A DNA stretch of 64,000 bases, taken from assembly GCF_027570195.1 (NCBI RefSeq), contig NZ_JAKMUZ010000007.1:1-64000 (forward strand). Direction: 5' to 3'. Under the pieces are notes generated by a model, which worked only from the letters and a program-made list of their open reading frames with translations, was not told the origin of the DNA and made no database searches. Positions 10,778 through 20,211 of the stretch are shown here, piece by piece; the first letter of the stretch is position 1; each line of letters begins with the position of its first letter. Made by a program: the position numbers and the translations under genes. The DNA is from Corynebacterium yonathiae. GTDB lineage: Bacteria > Actinomycetota > Actinomycetes > Mycobacteriales > Mycobacteriaceae.

Positions 10778-11899
10778 ATGGAAAATCCGTTCCGCCCTAC
10801 ATTCGGCGCTCCTCCCCTGTTCTGGGTCGGGCGCGGTATCGTGCTCGATAGCTTCCGCACTGCGCTCGATGGCTCGGCTGGCAATGCCTCTCGTTCCATG
10901 GTGCTTAGCGGCGCAAGGGGCATTGGTAAGACGGTCCTCATTAACGAGTTGGAAGACATTGCTGAAGCGCGCGGTTGGGTAACACTACGCGCCTCTGGGC
11001 GCTCCACCATGGTGGAGGAATTGGTCAATACCACCATCCCCAGGCTGCTTGAACAGCTCTCTCCGAGCGATAAGAAGAAGGTCAGCCGCATCGGCATCGG
11101 CGGCGTGGGGTCAATCGGCTTCGACCATCAAAGAGAAGATCGCTTCACCCCCACGCTAAATACTCGCCTGCGCGAGCTTTCCACTGAGCTAAAGGGCACC
11201 GGCATCCTGCTTACCATCGACGAGGTGCAAGACGCCGATGTCGAAGAACTCACTACCATCGCCGTGGCGTACCAAGACCTAGTGCGCGATGAATTCGACA
11301 TCGCTTTGGTAGCCGCTGGTCTTCCCCAGGGAGTCAACCACCTATTAGATCTCCCCGGGGTAACGTTCCTGCGCCGGGCCCAGAAGTTCGTCTTAGGACC
11401 GCTTTCTCCGGCCAACACGCAGCAGGCTCTAGAGCACACGGCGTCGGGCTCGGGATTGGAGTTTAGCCCCGAGGCGATTAGGGACGCCGCGACGCTCACC
11501 CGGGGCTACCCGTACCTCGTGCAATTGGTTGGCTCACTGGCGTGGGAGCACAGTCGCCGAAACAAGGAAAGTGGCATTTCACAGGAGACGATTGCTTCAA
11601 TAGCTCCGGAGGCAATTTCAATTATGGGCGCGCAGGTGCACCAGCCTGCTACGTTGACCTTGCCACCGGCACAGCGGGAGTTTTTAGAGGCAATGGCCGC
11701 AGTCGAAGTGGATGGCATCGCCACCATCGCCGACATCGCAGGGCACATGGACCGCACCGTGCGATCCTTGTCCGCCACTCGCCAGCGGCTTATCGACGCC
11801 GACCTGATCGAACCCACCGCACACGGCAAGCTGCGCTACGTCATCCCATATATGGGCGAATACTTCACTACCACGGATAGCCGCGGGCGCGTCGATTAA
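10778..11899 (+). CDS. AAA-type ATPase with C-terminal winged helix
   Basis: A 373-residue cytosolic STAND/Orc1-Cdc6-like ATPase. Walker A is GARGIGKT around residue 45, and Walker B-like is LTIDEVQDAD around residue 145. The sensor region (ALVAAGLPQG) and the lid GYPYLVQLVGSLAW follow. The last 85 residues form a winged helix (IADIAGHMDRTVRSLSATRQRLIDADLI). The fold resembles archaeal-type ATPases found in many actinobacteria; its target is unknown. TACACT ends 6 nt before the ATG, so it is transcribed on its own. Its stop overlaps that of the opposing gene by 3 bp. Confidence 0.8.
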   Translation: MENPFRPTFGAPPLFWVGRGIVLDSFRTALDGSAGNASRSMVLSGARGIGKTVLINELEDIAEARGWVTLRASGRSTMVEELVNTTIPRLLEQLSPSDKKKVSRIGIGGVGSIGFDHQREDRFTPTLNTRLRELSTELKGTGILLTIDEVQDADVEELTTIAVAYQDLVRDEFDIALVAAGLPQGVNHLLDLPGVTFLRRAQKFVLGPLSPANTQQALEHTASGSGLEFSPEAIRDAATLTRGYPYLVQLVGSLAWEHSRRNKESGISQETIASIAPEAISIMGAQVHQPATLTLPPAQREFLEAMAAVEVDGIATIADIAGHMDRTVRSLSATRQRLIDADLIEPTAHGKLRYVIPYMGEYFTTTDSRGRVD

Positions 11900-12813
11900 A
11901 GATCGCCGGCGTCCCGGGTGAGGATGGCGGCGGTCTCAGTGACAGACCGAAGCGATCTAGCGGAAGCCGCACTGGGGAAAACATCGAAGCTATCGACCAA
12001 TAGCTCACGCGGCATGCCAATGCGATCAAGGTGGGAAGCTAGGGCGATTGCTTCCTCCCTCGCATCCATACCGGGAATGCCCAGGCCGATGCGATAGCCC
12101 GCACTGAGGTGTTCACCCAATCCGTCGTAGTGCTCTGGGGTGGAAAATTGCTGGCGAAAGCGCGAATCAACCAAAAAAGTCTTCGCTGCGCGCGCTACCG
12201 CCCAGATAGGCGCAGCATGCACATAGTCGGCTTCAAACGCTAAAAGGCTTTCAAGGACAACTTCCTCTGGGACTGCTGGTATCGAGTCAAAATCAGTAGT
12301 CCCGGGAATCCGCCCAGCAATGATATCCGCCAGCAGTGGTTCATCGAGTTGTATATGCACCTCGCTGTGGAAACGGTTTGCCACATCGTGGGCATGGGAG
12401 TGGAGGCCGTGCAAGAGGGCGTCGGAAAGCTCTGCGAAAGCGCTGGAGTCAGTCAAGACGCGGTGACCATCGGAGAGCTCAATGCTCGCCGCCAGGGACC
12501 AGGGACCCAAAGCCTGCACCTTAATGTGGGAAACCGTCTCGCCCCAGACCTCCTGAACCTCATCGAGATCGCGTTCTAAGCGATCCCAGGTACGCCGCGT
12601 CAAAAGCTGCGGACGCGTGGTCATGCGCCATGAACGCGGACCACGATCGATATTAATGGCCTCAAGCATGCTGGCCGTACGTCCAACCGCATCGGAGCCG
12701 AGGCCCCTATCTGGAAGTTGCGGGATGGCAGGGAGTGAGGTCTCGCTGATTATAATGTCCGCCGCTTCCGCTACGGAAGTGCCGGGCATGGGGCCAAGGG
12801 CAAAGCCGGTCAT
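11896..12813 (-). CDS. MetE-like (cobalamin-independent methionine synthase C-terminal) protein
   Basis: A 305-residue protein resembling the C-terminal barrel of cobalamin-independent methionine synthase. It opens with ALGPMPGTS, typical of this truncated family, and has VQLDEP-like HIQLDEPLLADIIAG. It is less than half the length of a true MetE, and the zinc-binding Cys/His set is not evident, so methionine synthesis is unlikely. It directly follows mnmA (stop and start codons abut), a neighbourhood conserved in corynebacteria, which may point to a role linked to sulfur or tRNA modification. Function unknown. Confidence 0.78.
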   Translation of the reverse strand: MTGFALGPMPGTSVAEAADIIISETSLPAIPQLPDRGLGSDAVGRTASMLEAINIDRGPRSWRMTTRPQLLTRRTWDRLERDLDEVQEVWGETVSHIKVQALGPWSLAASIELSDGHRVLTDSSAFAELSDALLHGLHSHAHDVANRFHSEVHIQLDEPLLADIIAGRIPGTTDFDSIPAVPEEVVLESLLAFEADYVHAAPIWAVARAAKTFLVDSRFRQQFSTPEHYDGLGEHLSAGYRIGLGIPGMDAREEAIALASHLDRIGMPRELLVDSFDVFPSAASARSLRSVTETAAILTRDAGDL

Positions 12814-13899
12814 CTAGGCCGTCCCGCAAATGGTGCCGGAACCGATAACGATATCGCCAAGCGCGTCTGGCGACGGCAAATACAGTACGGCCGCCTGGCC
12901 GCGAGCGACACCAGATAGGGGCTCCTTAAGCTCAAGGCGCATCTCGTCCGCATCGCGGTCGACGTGGGCGACACATGGCACCACGGAACCATGCGCACGC
13001 ACCTGAACCTCGCACTCGAAGTCCCCATCCATGCCCGGGTGGAGGTACTTCAGCCGATCAGCGTGAATCGAGGTCACGGCCAAGTCCTCGCGGGCACCGA
13101 CGATCACCGTGCCCGTAGAGGCATCGATGTCGGTGACGTAGCGGGGACGGCCGTCGGCAGCCGGCGACTTGATGTCTAGGCCCTTTCGCTGACCGATGGT
13201 GTAGTTCCATGCACCATCGTGCTCTTTGAGCTCCGTGCCTTCTTGGTCCAATATCATGCCGGGGCGAAGCCCGATACGAGCGCCCAGAAACGCCTGTGTA
13301 TTGCCATCTGGAATGAAGCAAATGTCGTAGGAATCCGGCTTCTTCGCGGTGGAAAAACCGTGCGCCGCAGCCTCTTCGCGGATTTGCGGCTTGGGGGTAT
13401 CACCGATGGGGAAAAAGCAGTGCTCCAGCTCTTCGGCAGAGATGACACCTAAAACATAAGACTGGTCCTTATTTTCGTCCAGAGAACGGCGCATGTAGCC
13501 GTTTTCGTCGATGGTGGCGTAGTGACCCGTCGCAACGGCGTCGAATCCGAGCGCCATGCCTTTTTGTAGCAGTGCCCGGAACTTAATCTTTTCGTTGCAG
13601 CGCAAGCAGGGATTAGGGGTTTCACCACGCGCATAGGAATCCACGAAGTCCGTGATGACCTCTTCTTTAAATTCCTCCGAAAAATCCCATACATAGAAGG
13701 GAATGCCCAGCTTATCGCAGATACGGCGGGCATCAGCGGAATCCTCCAACGAGCAGCAACCGCGCGCCTTCTCCCTGGTTTGCTGCGCGTCTTTGTGCAG
13801 GGCGAGATGAACGCCAATCACCTCGTGGCCGGCTTCTACCGCACGAGCGGCGGCAACCGATGAGTCCACGCCGCCGGACATGGCAACCAATACTCGCAT
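12814..13899 (-). CDS. mnmA: tRNA 2-thiouridine synthase
   Basis: Transfers sulfur to C2 of wobble uridine 34 in tRNAs for Lys, Glu and Gln. The 361-residue protein has the PP-loop [10 protein letters not shown] at residues 8-17, the catalytic cysteines in [12 protein letters not shown] and SYDICFI, and the C-terminal barrel. The ATG at 13899 has a GGGAGG Shine-Dalgarno 3 nt upstream; an ATG four codons earlier is less likely. The cysteine desulfurase at 17340 is probably its sulfur donor, with etfBA nearby as in other actinobacteria. Confidence 0.96.
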   Translation of the reverse strand: MRVLVAMSGGVDSSVAAARAVEAGHEVIGVHLALHKDAQQTREKARGCCSLEDSADARRICDKLGIPFYVWDFSEEFKEEVITDFVDSYARGETPNPCLRCNEKIKFRALLQKGMALGFDAVATGHYATIDENGYMRRSLDENKDQSYVLGVISAEELEHCFFPIGDTPKPQIREEAAAHGFSTAKKPDSYDICFIPDGNTQAFLGARIGLRPGMILDQEGTELKEHDGAWNYTIGQRKGLDIKSPAADGRPRYVTDIDASTGTVIVGAREDLAVTSIHADRLKYLHPGMDGDFECEVQVRAHGSVVPCVAHVDRDADEMRLELKEPLSGVARGQAAVLYLPSPDALGDIVIGSGTICGTA

Positions 13900-13993
13900 T
13901 GTCCTCCCCATTTCACCTTGACTACAGGCCCGAAAGTCTACTCCCTAGCCCCAACGCGGTGTAAATCGAATCCATTCCCTAAGCTTGTATGAC

Positions 13994-14830
13994 ATGGGCA
14001 GAAAGCGAGCTTCCACCAATCCGGGAATCACCGGAACCTACGAAATCTCGACCGGCACGGCCGAGGTTGTGGCGGATGAGTTCCGGGACGGTGCCTATAT
14101 TCTCAACGTCAATGGTGTGCCAAGCAGCCACATTGTGCTGGGAGAGCCAGAAGAATTGGAGTTCGAGTACATGCGCTGGATTGCGGCGGCGGTCAAACAC
14201 CTCAATACTCGGCCTGCAAACAAGCTTCGCGTCACCCACTTAGGTGGCGCAGGCTGCTCCCTTCCGCGCTATTTTGCCAGCACGCTCCCTGGCAGTCGCC
14301 ACACGGTAGTCGAACTCGACGCCAAGTTGGGAGAATTGGTGCGTACGCTTTTCGACGTCCCCCGTTCCCCCACCGTGAAAATCCGCGCCGGCGAAGCACG
14401 CAAAGAAACCGAGGGCTTCCTGCCCGCCAGCCGCGACATCATCATCCGCGATGTCTTTGCTGGCGATAAGACTCCAGCAAATCTCACCACCGTAGAGTTC
14501 TTCCAGGCTGCGAAGCAGGCATTGGAATCAGGCGGGCTCTATATCGCCAATTGCGGAGACCATTCCGATCTGCAGCTAGCAAAGAGCGAACTGGCCGGAC
14601 TAGACGAAGTTTTTGACCACCTCGCGGTCATCGCGGACCCACCAATGCTCAAGGGCCGGCGCTACGGCAACATTATCCTTGTAGCCTCGGATACAGAACT
14701 GCCAGCCGAAGGCTCCATTGAAGCCGCTCAGCTGGCAAAGACACTCCTTGGCGGAGCAGTCCCCGCCCACTACAAGGACGAGGAGTGGACCCGCACGTTT
14801 TTCGCTGGTGCTACTGCAGCACGCGATTAA
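13994..14830 (+). CDS. Spermidine synthase-like methyltransferase-fold protein
   Basis: A 278-residue protein with the aminopropyltransferase Rossmann core: THLGGAGCSLPRYFA (nucleotide loop), TVVELDAKLGELVR (acidic residue binding the ribose) and DIIIRDVFAGD. It lacks the N-terminal beta-domain length and the full substrate-binding set of true SpeE, so polyamine synthesis is uncertain; many actinobacteria carry such 'fused-less' homologues of unknown role. TAAGCT lies 8 nt before the ATG at 13994 (leaderless). The 3' end overlaps the opposing lysozyme gene by 20 bp. Confidence 0.8.
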   Translation: MGRKRASTNPGITGTYEISTGTAEVVADEFRDGAYILNVNGVPSSHIVLGEPEELEFEYMRWIAAAVKHLNTRPANKLRVTHLGGAGCSLPRYFASTLPGSRHTVVELDAKLGELVRTLFDVPRSPTVKIRAGEARKETEGFLPASRDIIIRDVFAGDKTPANLTTVEFFQAAKQALESGGLYIANCGDHSDLQLAKSELAGLDEVFDHLAVIADPPMLKGRRYGNIILVASDTELPAEGSIEAAQLAKTLLGGAVPAHYKDEEWTRTFFAGATAARD

Positions 14831-15971
14831 GTAGCGTGGCTACTTGGCCCGCATCGAAATCGGGAACATCAGCGCCAGCTTTCTTGGCCGCATTCTTAGC
14901 CTCCGAGACTTCCGACTCGGAGACATTGCCAGACTTAACGTTATTCACATGACCGGCATTGTCCAGCAGGATTGCTAGGTCACCGACAGAGAAGGTGCCC
15001 TTTGCCATATCGCCCAAATCTTCTATTGGGAGGGCATCCTTTTCCTGCAGAGTCTTCACGAATCCAGCCAAGCCCTGGGCCGCTTGGGGATCGAGGCCGG
15101 ACTTTTCGGCGGCGTCGGCAAGCTGCGGAAGCGCAATCAGGCCCGCAGCGAGGGCAAGGATAGCACCGATAAGCGGCGTGCTGTCTGAGCTTAGGTCAAG
15201 ACCATCGCCCACAACTAGCTGTTCAAGCGCGCCGCCGACATCCACGTAGTTGCCGTCGCTGAAGGACTGCAGCTGCTGCTTGGAACCATTAAACAGGTTC
15301 ATATCGACGTCGGTAGGAATGCCTGCCACCTTGCCAGAGCCAGAACGCTGCCAGAAGGATAGCTTCTTCCAGCCGCCGACAGCGTCGGGCGCCTGATCCT
15401 GATAGGCAGCAAGCCACAGCGGCATATCCGAGAACTTCTGGGAGTTATTCATCTGCCCCATCCAGAAGTACTTGTAGGTGTAAATCATGGGAGTGCGGCC
15501 GGTAAGGCGCTTGAGCTCGCTGGTAAATTCTTCAATCCACTGCTCCAACTGGGCCGCAGACTTACCTTCCGCAACCTCAATATCAAGAGCCGGGGGCAAT
15601 GTCTGATCTGGCGCCAACGCAATCTGCGCGGCAAAGTTCGCCGCTTGCGTTTTGGCGTCGGTGGATGGACGAGCGTAGTGATAAGCACCGGTCTTTAGTC
15701 CGGCGGCGTGAGCGGCCTGAACGTCTTCGACGTAATGCGGATTTACCCAATCACCCCCCTCGGTTGCCTTTACAAATGCAAAAGACTGACCGTCGGTACG
15801 TACCTTGGACCAATCGATAGGCGTGCCACCCGGATGCTGGTGCGCTGCCACGTCAACGCCCTTAGGTGCACCAAAGTTCACCGCCTGGGCAACAGCGGTG
15901 CCACTAACAGCTAGTGCAGCCACGGTAACTACCGCAGTAATGCTCTTTCGGAGTGCCTTCTTTGAAGTCAT
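14811..15971 (-). CDS. Secreted GH25 lysozyme
   Basis: A 386-residue exported N-acetylmuramidase-type glycosidase. A signal peptide spans residues 1-30 (KKALRKSITAVVTVAALAVSGTAVAQA). The GH25 barrel runs to about residue 235, with GVDVAAHQHP (catalytic-site Asp), FVKATEG, GAYHYARP, and ALDIEV containing the general-acid Glu and its neighbour Asp. The last 150 residues have no catalytic motif and may bind the cell wall. TAGACT at 15979-15984 lies 7 nt before the ATG (leaderless). It could remodel the host's own peptidoglycan or attack competitors. Confidence 0.9.
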   Translation of the reverse strand: MTSKKALRKSITAVVTVAALAVSGTAVAQAVNFGAPKGVDVAAHQHPGGTPIDWSKVRTDGQSFAFVKATEGGDWVNPHYVEDVQAAHAAGLKTGAYHYARPSTDAKTQAANFAAQIALAPDQTLPPALDIEVAEGKSAAQLEQWIEEFTSELKRLTGRTPMIYTYKYFWMGQMNNSQKFSDMPLWLAAYQDQAPDAVGGWKKLSFWQRSGSGKVAGIPTDVDMNLFNGSKQQLQSFSDGNYVDVGGALEQLVVGDGLDLSSDSTPLIGAILALAAGLIALPQLADAAEKSGLDPQAAQGLAGFVKTLQEKDALPIEDLGDMAKGTFSVGDLAILLDNAGHVNNVKSGNVSESEVSEAKNAAKKAGADVPDFDAGQVATLLNRVLQ

Positions 15972-16180
15972 GCGCGTGAGTCTAGCAACGCCATCACTCC
16001 AGTCACATGTTTAACACACGCCACTAGGGATAATTTTCTTTTCTCCTATTTCTACCAACCTGGAAATATCACCCTTTAGAACTTATTTTCGCCCCTTCCC
16101 CTTGCGGAGCCCCTGCACAAGACATAAAATGGACACCGTGAGGAAACGTTCATATGTGCTAATAATCGGGGAAATCAGGT
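15972..16180. other. Intergenic region, no gene seen
   Basis: A/T-richer stretch between the divergently transcribed lysozyme gene and the broken HNH nuclease gene. It holds the TAGACT box of the lysozyme gene at its left end and a GGGGA ribosome-binding candidate (16168-16172) for the HNH gene at its right end. No RNA gene or repeat was recognised. Confidence 0.5.
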
Positions 16181-17343
16181 TTGGAATCCTACTACATAGT
16201 CAATGATCCCAATGATCCACTTGCAGCTAGAGCAACAGAAAACAGGATTATCTATTTTGGAAAGAGGTCAAGCCTGACCTAGAAGACGACTTCGATATTT
16301 CTTGCCATACTCTCGCAACCCGCACGGGATTAAGCGAGCGGAGAACGCGGGACATAACCATGGCCCTCTACCGCCTAGCTGAGCTGCCGCTTACGAGGGC
16401 CCTGCAAGAAACCTACTACTTCTTGGATTTTTCTCGTCTCATTACCATTGACGCCGTACTCAGCAAGCTCGGTGACGTCCCTACCGAAACCCTTGAACGA
16501 ATAGACCAAGAGCTGGCTAGTTATCTAACGCCGACGAGCCCCAGACAGGTACTGCCTTCAAATACAAATTTGCGACGAAAACTCAACGGTCTCATCGCTG
16601 TTGAAACCCCGACGCCCGAAGAAGAGAAGGAAGCTACCCCACAAAAGGATCCGTATTTCACGTACTCCAGCTTCGGCGGCAAAGCTGGGCTAGCCGTGGA
16701 ATTCGATGAAGCTACATTGATAGCTATAGATGAACACGTCAGTCAAGCAGCCGAAAAGCATAACCTCACCAAGGCGGACGCACTGGCCAAATTGATTCTG
16801 GGCGATATTGAGCAACGGGTTAAGGTAGTCCTTCACATGTACCGCGCCTATGACCAAAAGGCTGCACCCGGGTTCATCCAGGGATTCGGCTGGGTAAGTC
16901 CAGAAACTGCGGACGGCATACGTCCCACTCAAAAGCGGGACATGGACCTAGCAAGAGAGCTGGAAAGCGAAAGCTACGTCACTCCCCCGCTCATTGGCGC
17001 CTTCGTGGAAGGCCGCGATGGCGTATGCCGCTGGCCGGGGTGCCACCGTCCCGCAGAAAGCTGTCAAAAGGACCATCGCATTGACCACGCAAAGGGTGGG
17101 AAAACTGCGGGAAGCAATTTGGCATCGTTATGCCAACATCACCACAACATCAAGACCGATGGCGGTGCCTTCTACATCATGGATCCGCATACCGGAGATA
17201 TAGTATGGCTCTTTGATGATGGCCACTGGGAATACGATGAACCCCAAGGACCGTTAGCGCCCAAGAATAAGAACTGGGCGCTAACGGTGGGCCAAGCTAT
17301 CGCCGCTCGGCGCGCGGCCGCCAAGGAAAGGAATGATAGCTAG
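16181..17343 (+). pseudogene. HNH endonuclease (DUF222-type), frameshifted
   Basis: The intact-looking part (ATG at 16360, 327 residues) carries a full C-terminal HNH domain: CRWPGCHRPAESC, DHRIDHAKGG, LCQHHHNIKT. Upstream, the same frame stays open to 16231 and encodes family-like sequence (DLEDDFDISCHTLATRTGLSER). The real N-terminus lies one frame away, starting at TTG 16181 (ESYYIVNDPNDPLAARATENRIIYF) with GGGGA 8 nt upstream. The two frames join at the TTTT run in TCTATTTTGG (16255-16258), where one extra T would restore a 1164-nt gene. So this is a one-base deletion, a sequencing error, or slippage. The family is abundant and mobile in corynebacteria; an internal start at 16360 could still give a nuclease fragment. 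Confidence 0.8.
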
Positions 17344-18455
17344 ACAGAACGGGCGCGAGATATCACCTCAGGAAGATGAGACAAGACATATTCAACGTCT
17401 TCCTCCGAGGTAAGCCGCCCGAGAGTAAAGCGCAGGGAACCAATGCCTTCTGCCTCGCTTACACCCATCGCTTCGAGGACATGTGACATGCGATTTACGC
17501 CTGCGCTGCAGGCGCTACCGGTAGAAGCCTCGATCTGCAAGGAATCAAGCAGCATAATGAGGCTATCGCCATCGGCACCGGGGAATGAGACATGCAGATG
17601 GGACGGTAGGCACGGCTCAGTGGAATTGACCACCACGTTATCGATGGTGGCGAGGATTCCGTCGCGCAACTTATTGCGGAGAGCAGCAATCCGTTCACCC
17701 TGGGAGGAAATTTCGGAGACGGACTCTTCTAGCGCCGCTGCTAAACCGGAAGCACTTGCAACGTCTACTGTGCCAGGGCGAATCCCTCGTTCTTGCCCAC
17801 CACCAAAGGCAATGGGCTGGGGTGCAGGACTGCGCTTAGCTAGAAGCAGCCCAATGCCGCGAGGGCCGCCAAATTTATGGGCACTGGCGGCAAGACTGGT
17901 TGTCCCAAGTTCGGAAAAGTTAATGGGGACTTTGCCTACTGCTTGCACCGCATCTACGTGCACGGGAGTGCCGGCCGCACTCGCCCGAGCAACAATGTCT
18001 TCGACCGGCTGAATGGCACCGGTTTCATTATTGGCCCACATGCAGGTAGCGACGTCGGCAAGCGTGTCTAGGGCAGCCAGGTCTGCAACGTGCCCGGAAC
18101 GATCCACGGGAAGGATTTCGACGGCCGCCCCGGAACTCTGCAGCTTAGTCACGGTATCGCGAACAGCGGGATGCTCGATATCAGTGGAGATGATGCGATT
18201 GGTTGTTCCAGCCGCGTAGAGTCCCTGAATGGCGATATTATCTGCCTCGGTGCCCGAAGAAGTGAAAATGACCTCAATGGGCTCGCAGCCAAGAAGGGAA
18301 GCAACCTTTTCGCGGGCATCATCCAGCACGGACCGAGCCTTTCGCCCCGAGCCATATTGCGCTCCGGAATTCAGGGAGCCGGCCGCCGCCACCCATGCAT
18401 CAATCGCGCTCTGCCGCATCGGCTGAGTAGCGGCGTAGTCGAAGTAGTACGGCAT
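17340..18455 (-). CDS. Cysteine desulfurase (NifS/IscS-like)
   Basis: PLP enzyme that removes sulfur from cysteine as an enzyme-bound persulfide. The 371-residue protein shows FTSSGTEADNIAIQG, the PLP-binding HKFGGPRGIGLL with the Schiff-base lysine, and the active-site loop TGSACSAG. The short loop is of the IscS class. It overlaps the etfA stop by one base (TAATG), making an etfB-etfA-desulfurase operon, and lies near mnmA, for which it is the likely sulfur donor. Its stop overlaps the HNH gene's stop on the other strand. Confidence 0.93.
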   Translation of the reverse strand: MPYYFDYAATQPMRQSAIDAWVAAAGSLNSGAQYGSGRKARSVLDDAREKVASLLGCEPIEVIFTSSGTEADNIAIQGLYAAGTTNRIISTDIEHPAVRDTVTKLQSSGAAVEILPVDRSGHVADLAALDTLADVATCMWANNETGAIQPVEDIVARASAAGTPVHVDAVQAVGKVPINFSELGTTSLAASAHKFGGPRGIGLLLAKRSPAPQPIAFGGGQERGIRPGTVDVASASGLAAALEESVSEISSQGERIAALRNKLRDGILATIDNVVVNSTEPCLPSHLHVSFPGADGDSLIMLLDSLQIEASTGSACSAGVNRMSHVLEAMGVSEAEGIGSLRFTLGRLTSEEDVEYVLSHLPEVISRARSV

Positions 18456-19396
18456 TACTGACGCGCTTTCAGTTCTTCAGTAAGAGCTGGGGCGATTTCG
18501 TGCAGGTCTCCAACGACGCCGAGGTCAGCGATCTGGAAGAAAGGCTCATCCTGGTCCTGGTTGACCACCACAATGGTGCCGGAAGTCTGCATGCCGGAGG
18601 TGTGCTGGATAGCGCCGGAGATACCCAAACCGATATAGAGATCAGGCGAGACGGTAACGCCGGTCTGACCGATCTGATAAGCGGCGTCATAGAAGCCTTC
18701 ATCCACGGCGTCGCGGGTAGCACCGACGGCGGCTCCGAGGGCGTCGGCAAGCGGCTCGACGACGGCGCTGAATTCGTCGCCCACGCCGCGGCCGCCGGCA
18801 ACAACCGCTTTGGCCTCGGTAATTTCGGGGCGTGCAGACTTCTCGGCCGGAGTAAAGGAATTTACCTTGACATCTTTGCTTGTGCCGGCCGGAAGCGGCA
18901 TCGGCGCCGGTTGTGTTTCCACCTGTTGTGGTGCGGCCTCAACCGCGCCTGGCCGGAGCGTGTAAATCGGGCACTCTCCGGTAGCGGTAGAGGTCGTCTC
19001 ATAGGAGCCACCGAAGATAGTCATCTGGGCAGAGCGGTCGGCGGTGATACCGCTAACATTGACTAGTGCGCCGGAGGCGAGTCTAGCTGCTAGGCGGCCG
19101 GCGATCTCGTTATTGGCCGGAGTTGCGGCCAACACGATCGGCGCTGGGTTCGCAGCGCCTAGCGCATGCAGAGCGTCAACCTCTGGGGTGAGGAAACGCT
19201 GCTCATAATCGTCGGCCGTTGCTTGGACAACTTGGGCGGCACCGAGCGCGGCAAGATCAGCATCGAACTTATCAGCCTGCTTGCCGACGACCACTGCGGA
19301 CACCGTGCCCAATTCCCGTGCGGCCGTAATCAGCTCGCCGGTAACGGGGAGGAGTTTATCCGCATCATGCTCAACTAGTACGTAAACGTGAGACAT
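18455..19396 (-). CDS. etfA: Electron transfer flavoprotein subunit alpha
   Basis: FAD-binding subunit of the ETF heterodimer, which carries electrons from acyl-CoA and related dehydrogenases to the respiratory chain. The 313-residue protein has an N-terminal alpha/beta domain and the conserved C-terminal FAD signature (VVAGGRGVG, then GATRDAVDEGF, QIGQTGVTVSPDLYIGLGISGAIQH). It follows etfB by 8 bp, and its stop overlaps the desulfurase start. Confidence 0.96.
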   Translation of the reverse strand: MSHVYVLVEHDADKLLPVTGELITAARELGTVSAVVVGKQADKFDADLAALGAAQVVQATADDYEQRFLTPEVDALHALGAANPAPIVLAATPANNEIAGRLAARLASGALVNVSGITADRSAQMTIFGGSYETTSTATGECPIYTLRPGAVEAAPQQVETQPAPMPLPAGTSKDVKVNSFTPAEKSARPEITEAKAVVAGGRGVGDEFSAVVEPLADALGAAVGATRDAVDEGFYDAAYQIGQTGVTVSPDLYIGLGISGAIQHTSGMQTSGTIVVVNQDQDEPFFQIADLGVVGDLHEIAPALTEELKARQ

Positions 19397-19404
19397 ATCT
19401 ACTC

Positions 19405-20187
19405 CTAAATCAAGTTCTTTGCGGACAGGAAGTCGGCGATCTTTTTCGCCGCGTCTTGTGGGTTGGGCTCGGAAATGACCTCGCCGGCGGTGCGCGGTGG
19501 GCGCTTTTCGGCGGCCGAAACGGAGGTGGTTGGCGCGATAGCCTCAATTCCCAAATCCGCCAAGGAGAAGGTAGTGATTTCGGCCTTCTTAGCGGCCATC
19601 AAGCCCTTGAAATTGGGGAACCGTGGCTTGTCGCTCTTATCGTTCACGGAAATAATCGCGGGCAGCGGCGCTTCTAGTTCCCAAGTGCCGCGCGCATCAT
19701 CGCGAGTGCCACGCAGCGTGCTGCCCGCCAGCTCTACCTTGTGTAGGCCAGTAAGGGCCGGCAGCTGGCGGTACTCGGCGAGCAGACCAGCCAGGAGACC
19801 GGTGGAGGCGTCGGAAGCTTCGGTGCCGGCGGTGATCAATTGGACGTCGTCAAGCTTATTTAGCGCAGCGTTGAGGGTCCATGCGGTCGACAGCGCATCA
19901 GCTCCCGCCAGTGAATCATCGGAGACGAGGACGGCATCGTCGGCACCCATCGCCAGTGCCTTGCGCAGTGCTTCGTCTGCCTGGGCTGGCCCCATGGTCA
20001 GCGCTACGACTTTAAATCCCGCATCCGGGTTATCGTCGCGCAGGCGCAGGGCTTGCTCCACGGAGTACTCATTAACCTCATCGATAACGTTATCCACGGA
20101 GGTGCGATCCAGGGTGTGGTCATCTTCCAAGGACTTGGTAGACCACGTATCCGGCACGTGTTTGACCAGAGCCACAATAGTTGGCAT
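19405..20187 (-). CDS. etfB: Electron transfer flavoprotein subunit beta
   Basis: AMP-binding partner of EtfA. The 260-residue protein begins IVALVKHVPDTW and includes NEYSVEQALRLRD, VVALTMGPAQADEALRKALAMGADDAVLVSDD, and the signature LPAIISVNDKSDKPRFPNFKGLMAAKK. Together with EtfA this is a complete housekeeping (non-bifurcating-type by context) ETF. It has a GGAAAGG Shine-Dalgarno and is the first gene of the etfB-etfA-desulfurase operon. It is 24 bp downstream of the methyltransferase gene's stop on the same strand. Confidence 0.96.
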   Translation of the reverse strand: MPTIVALVKHVPDTWSTKSLEDDHTLDRTSVDNVIDEVNEYSVEQALRLRDDNPDAGFKVVALTMGPAQADEALRKALAMGADDAVLVSDDSLAGADALSTAWTLNAALNKLDDVQLITAGTEASDASTGLLAGLLAEYRQLPALTGLHKVELAGSTLRGTRDDARGTWELEAPLPAIISVNDKSDKPRFPNFKGLMAAKKAEITTFSLADLGIEAIAPTTSVSAAEKRPPRTAGEVISEPNPQDAAKKIADFLSAKNLI

Positions 20188-20211
20188 TGGGCACTCACCT
20201 TTCCGATATAT

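Noticed and set aside
11896-12813. Functional methionine synthase MetE
   Set aside because: The protein is under half the usual length and lacks an evident zinc-binding Cys/His set.
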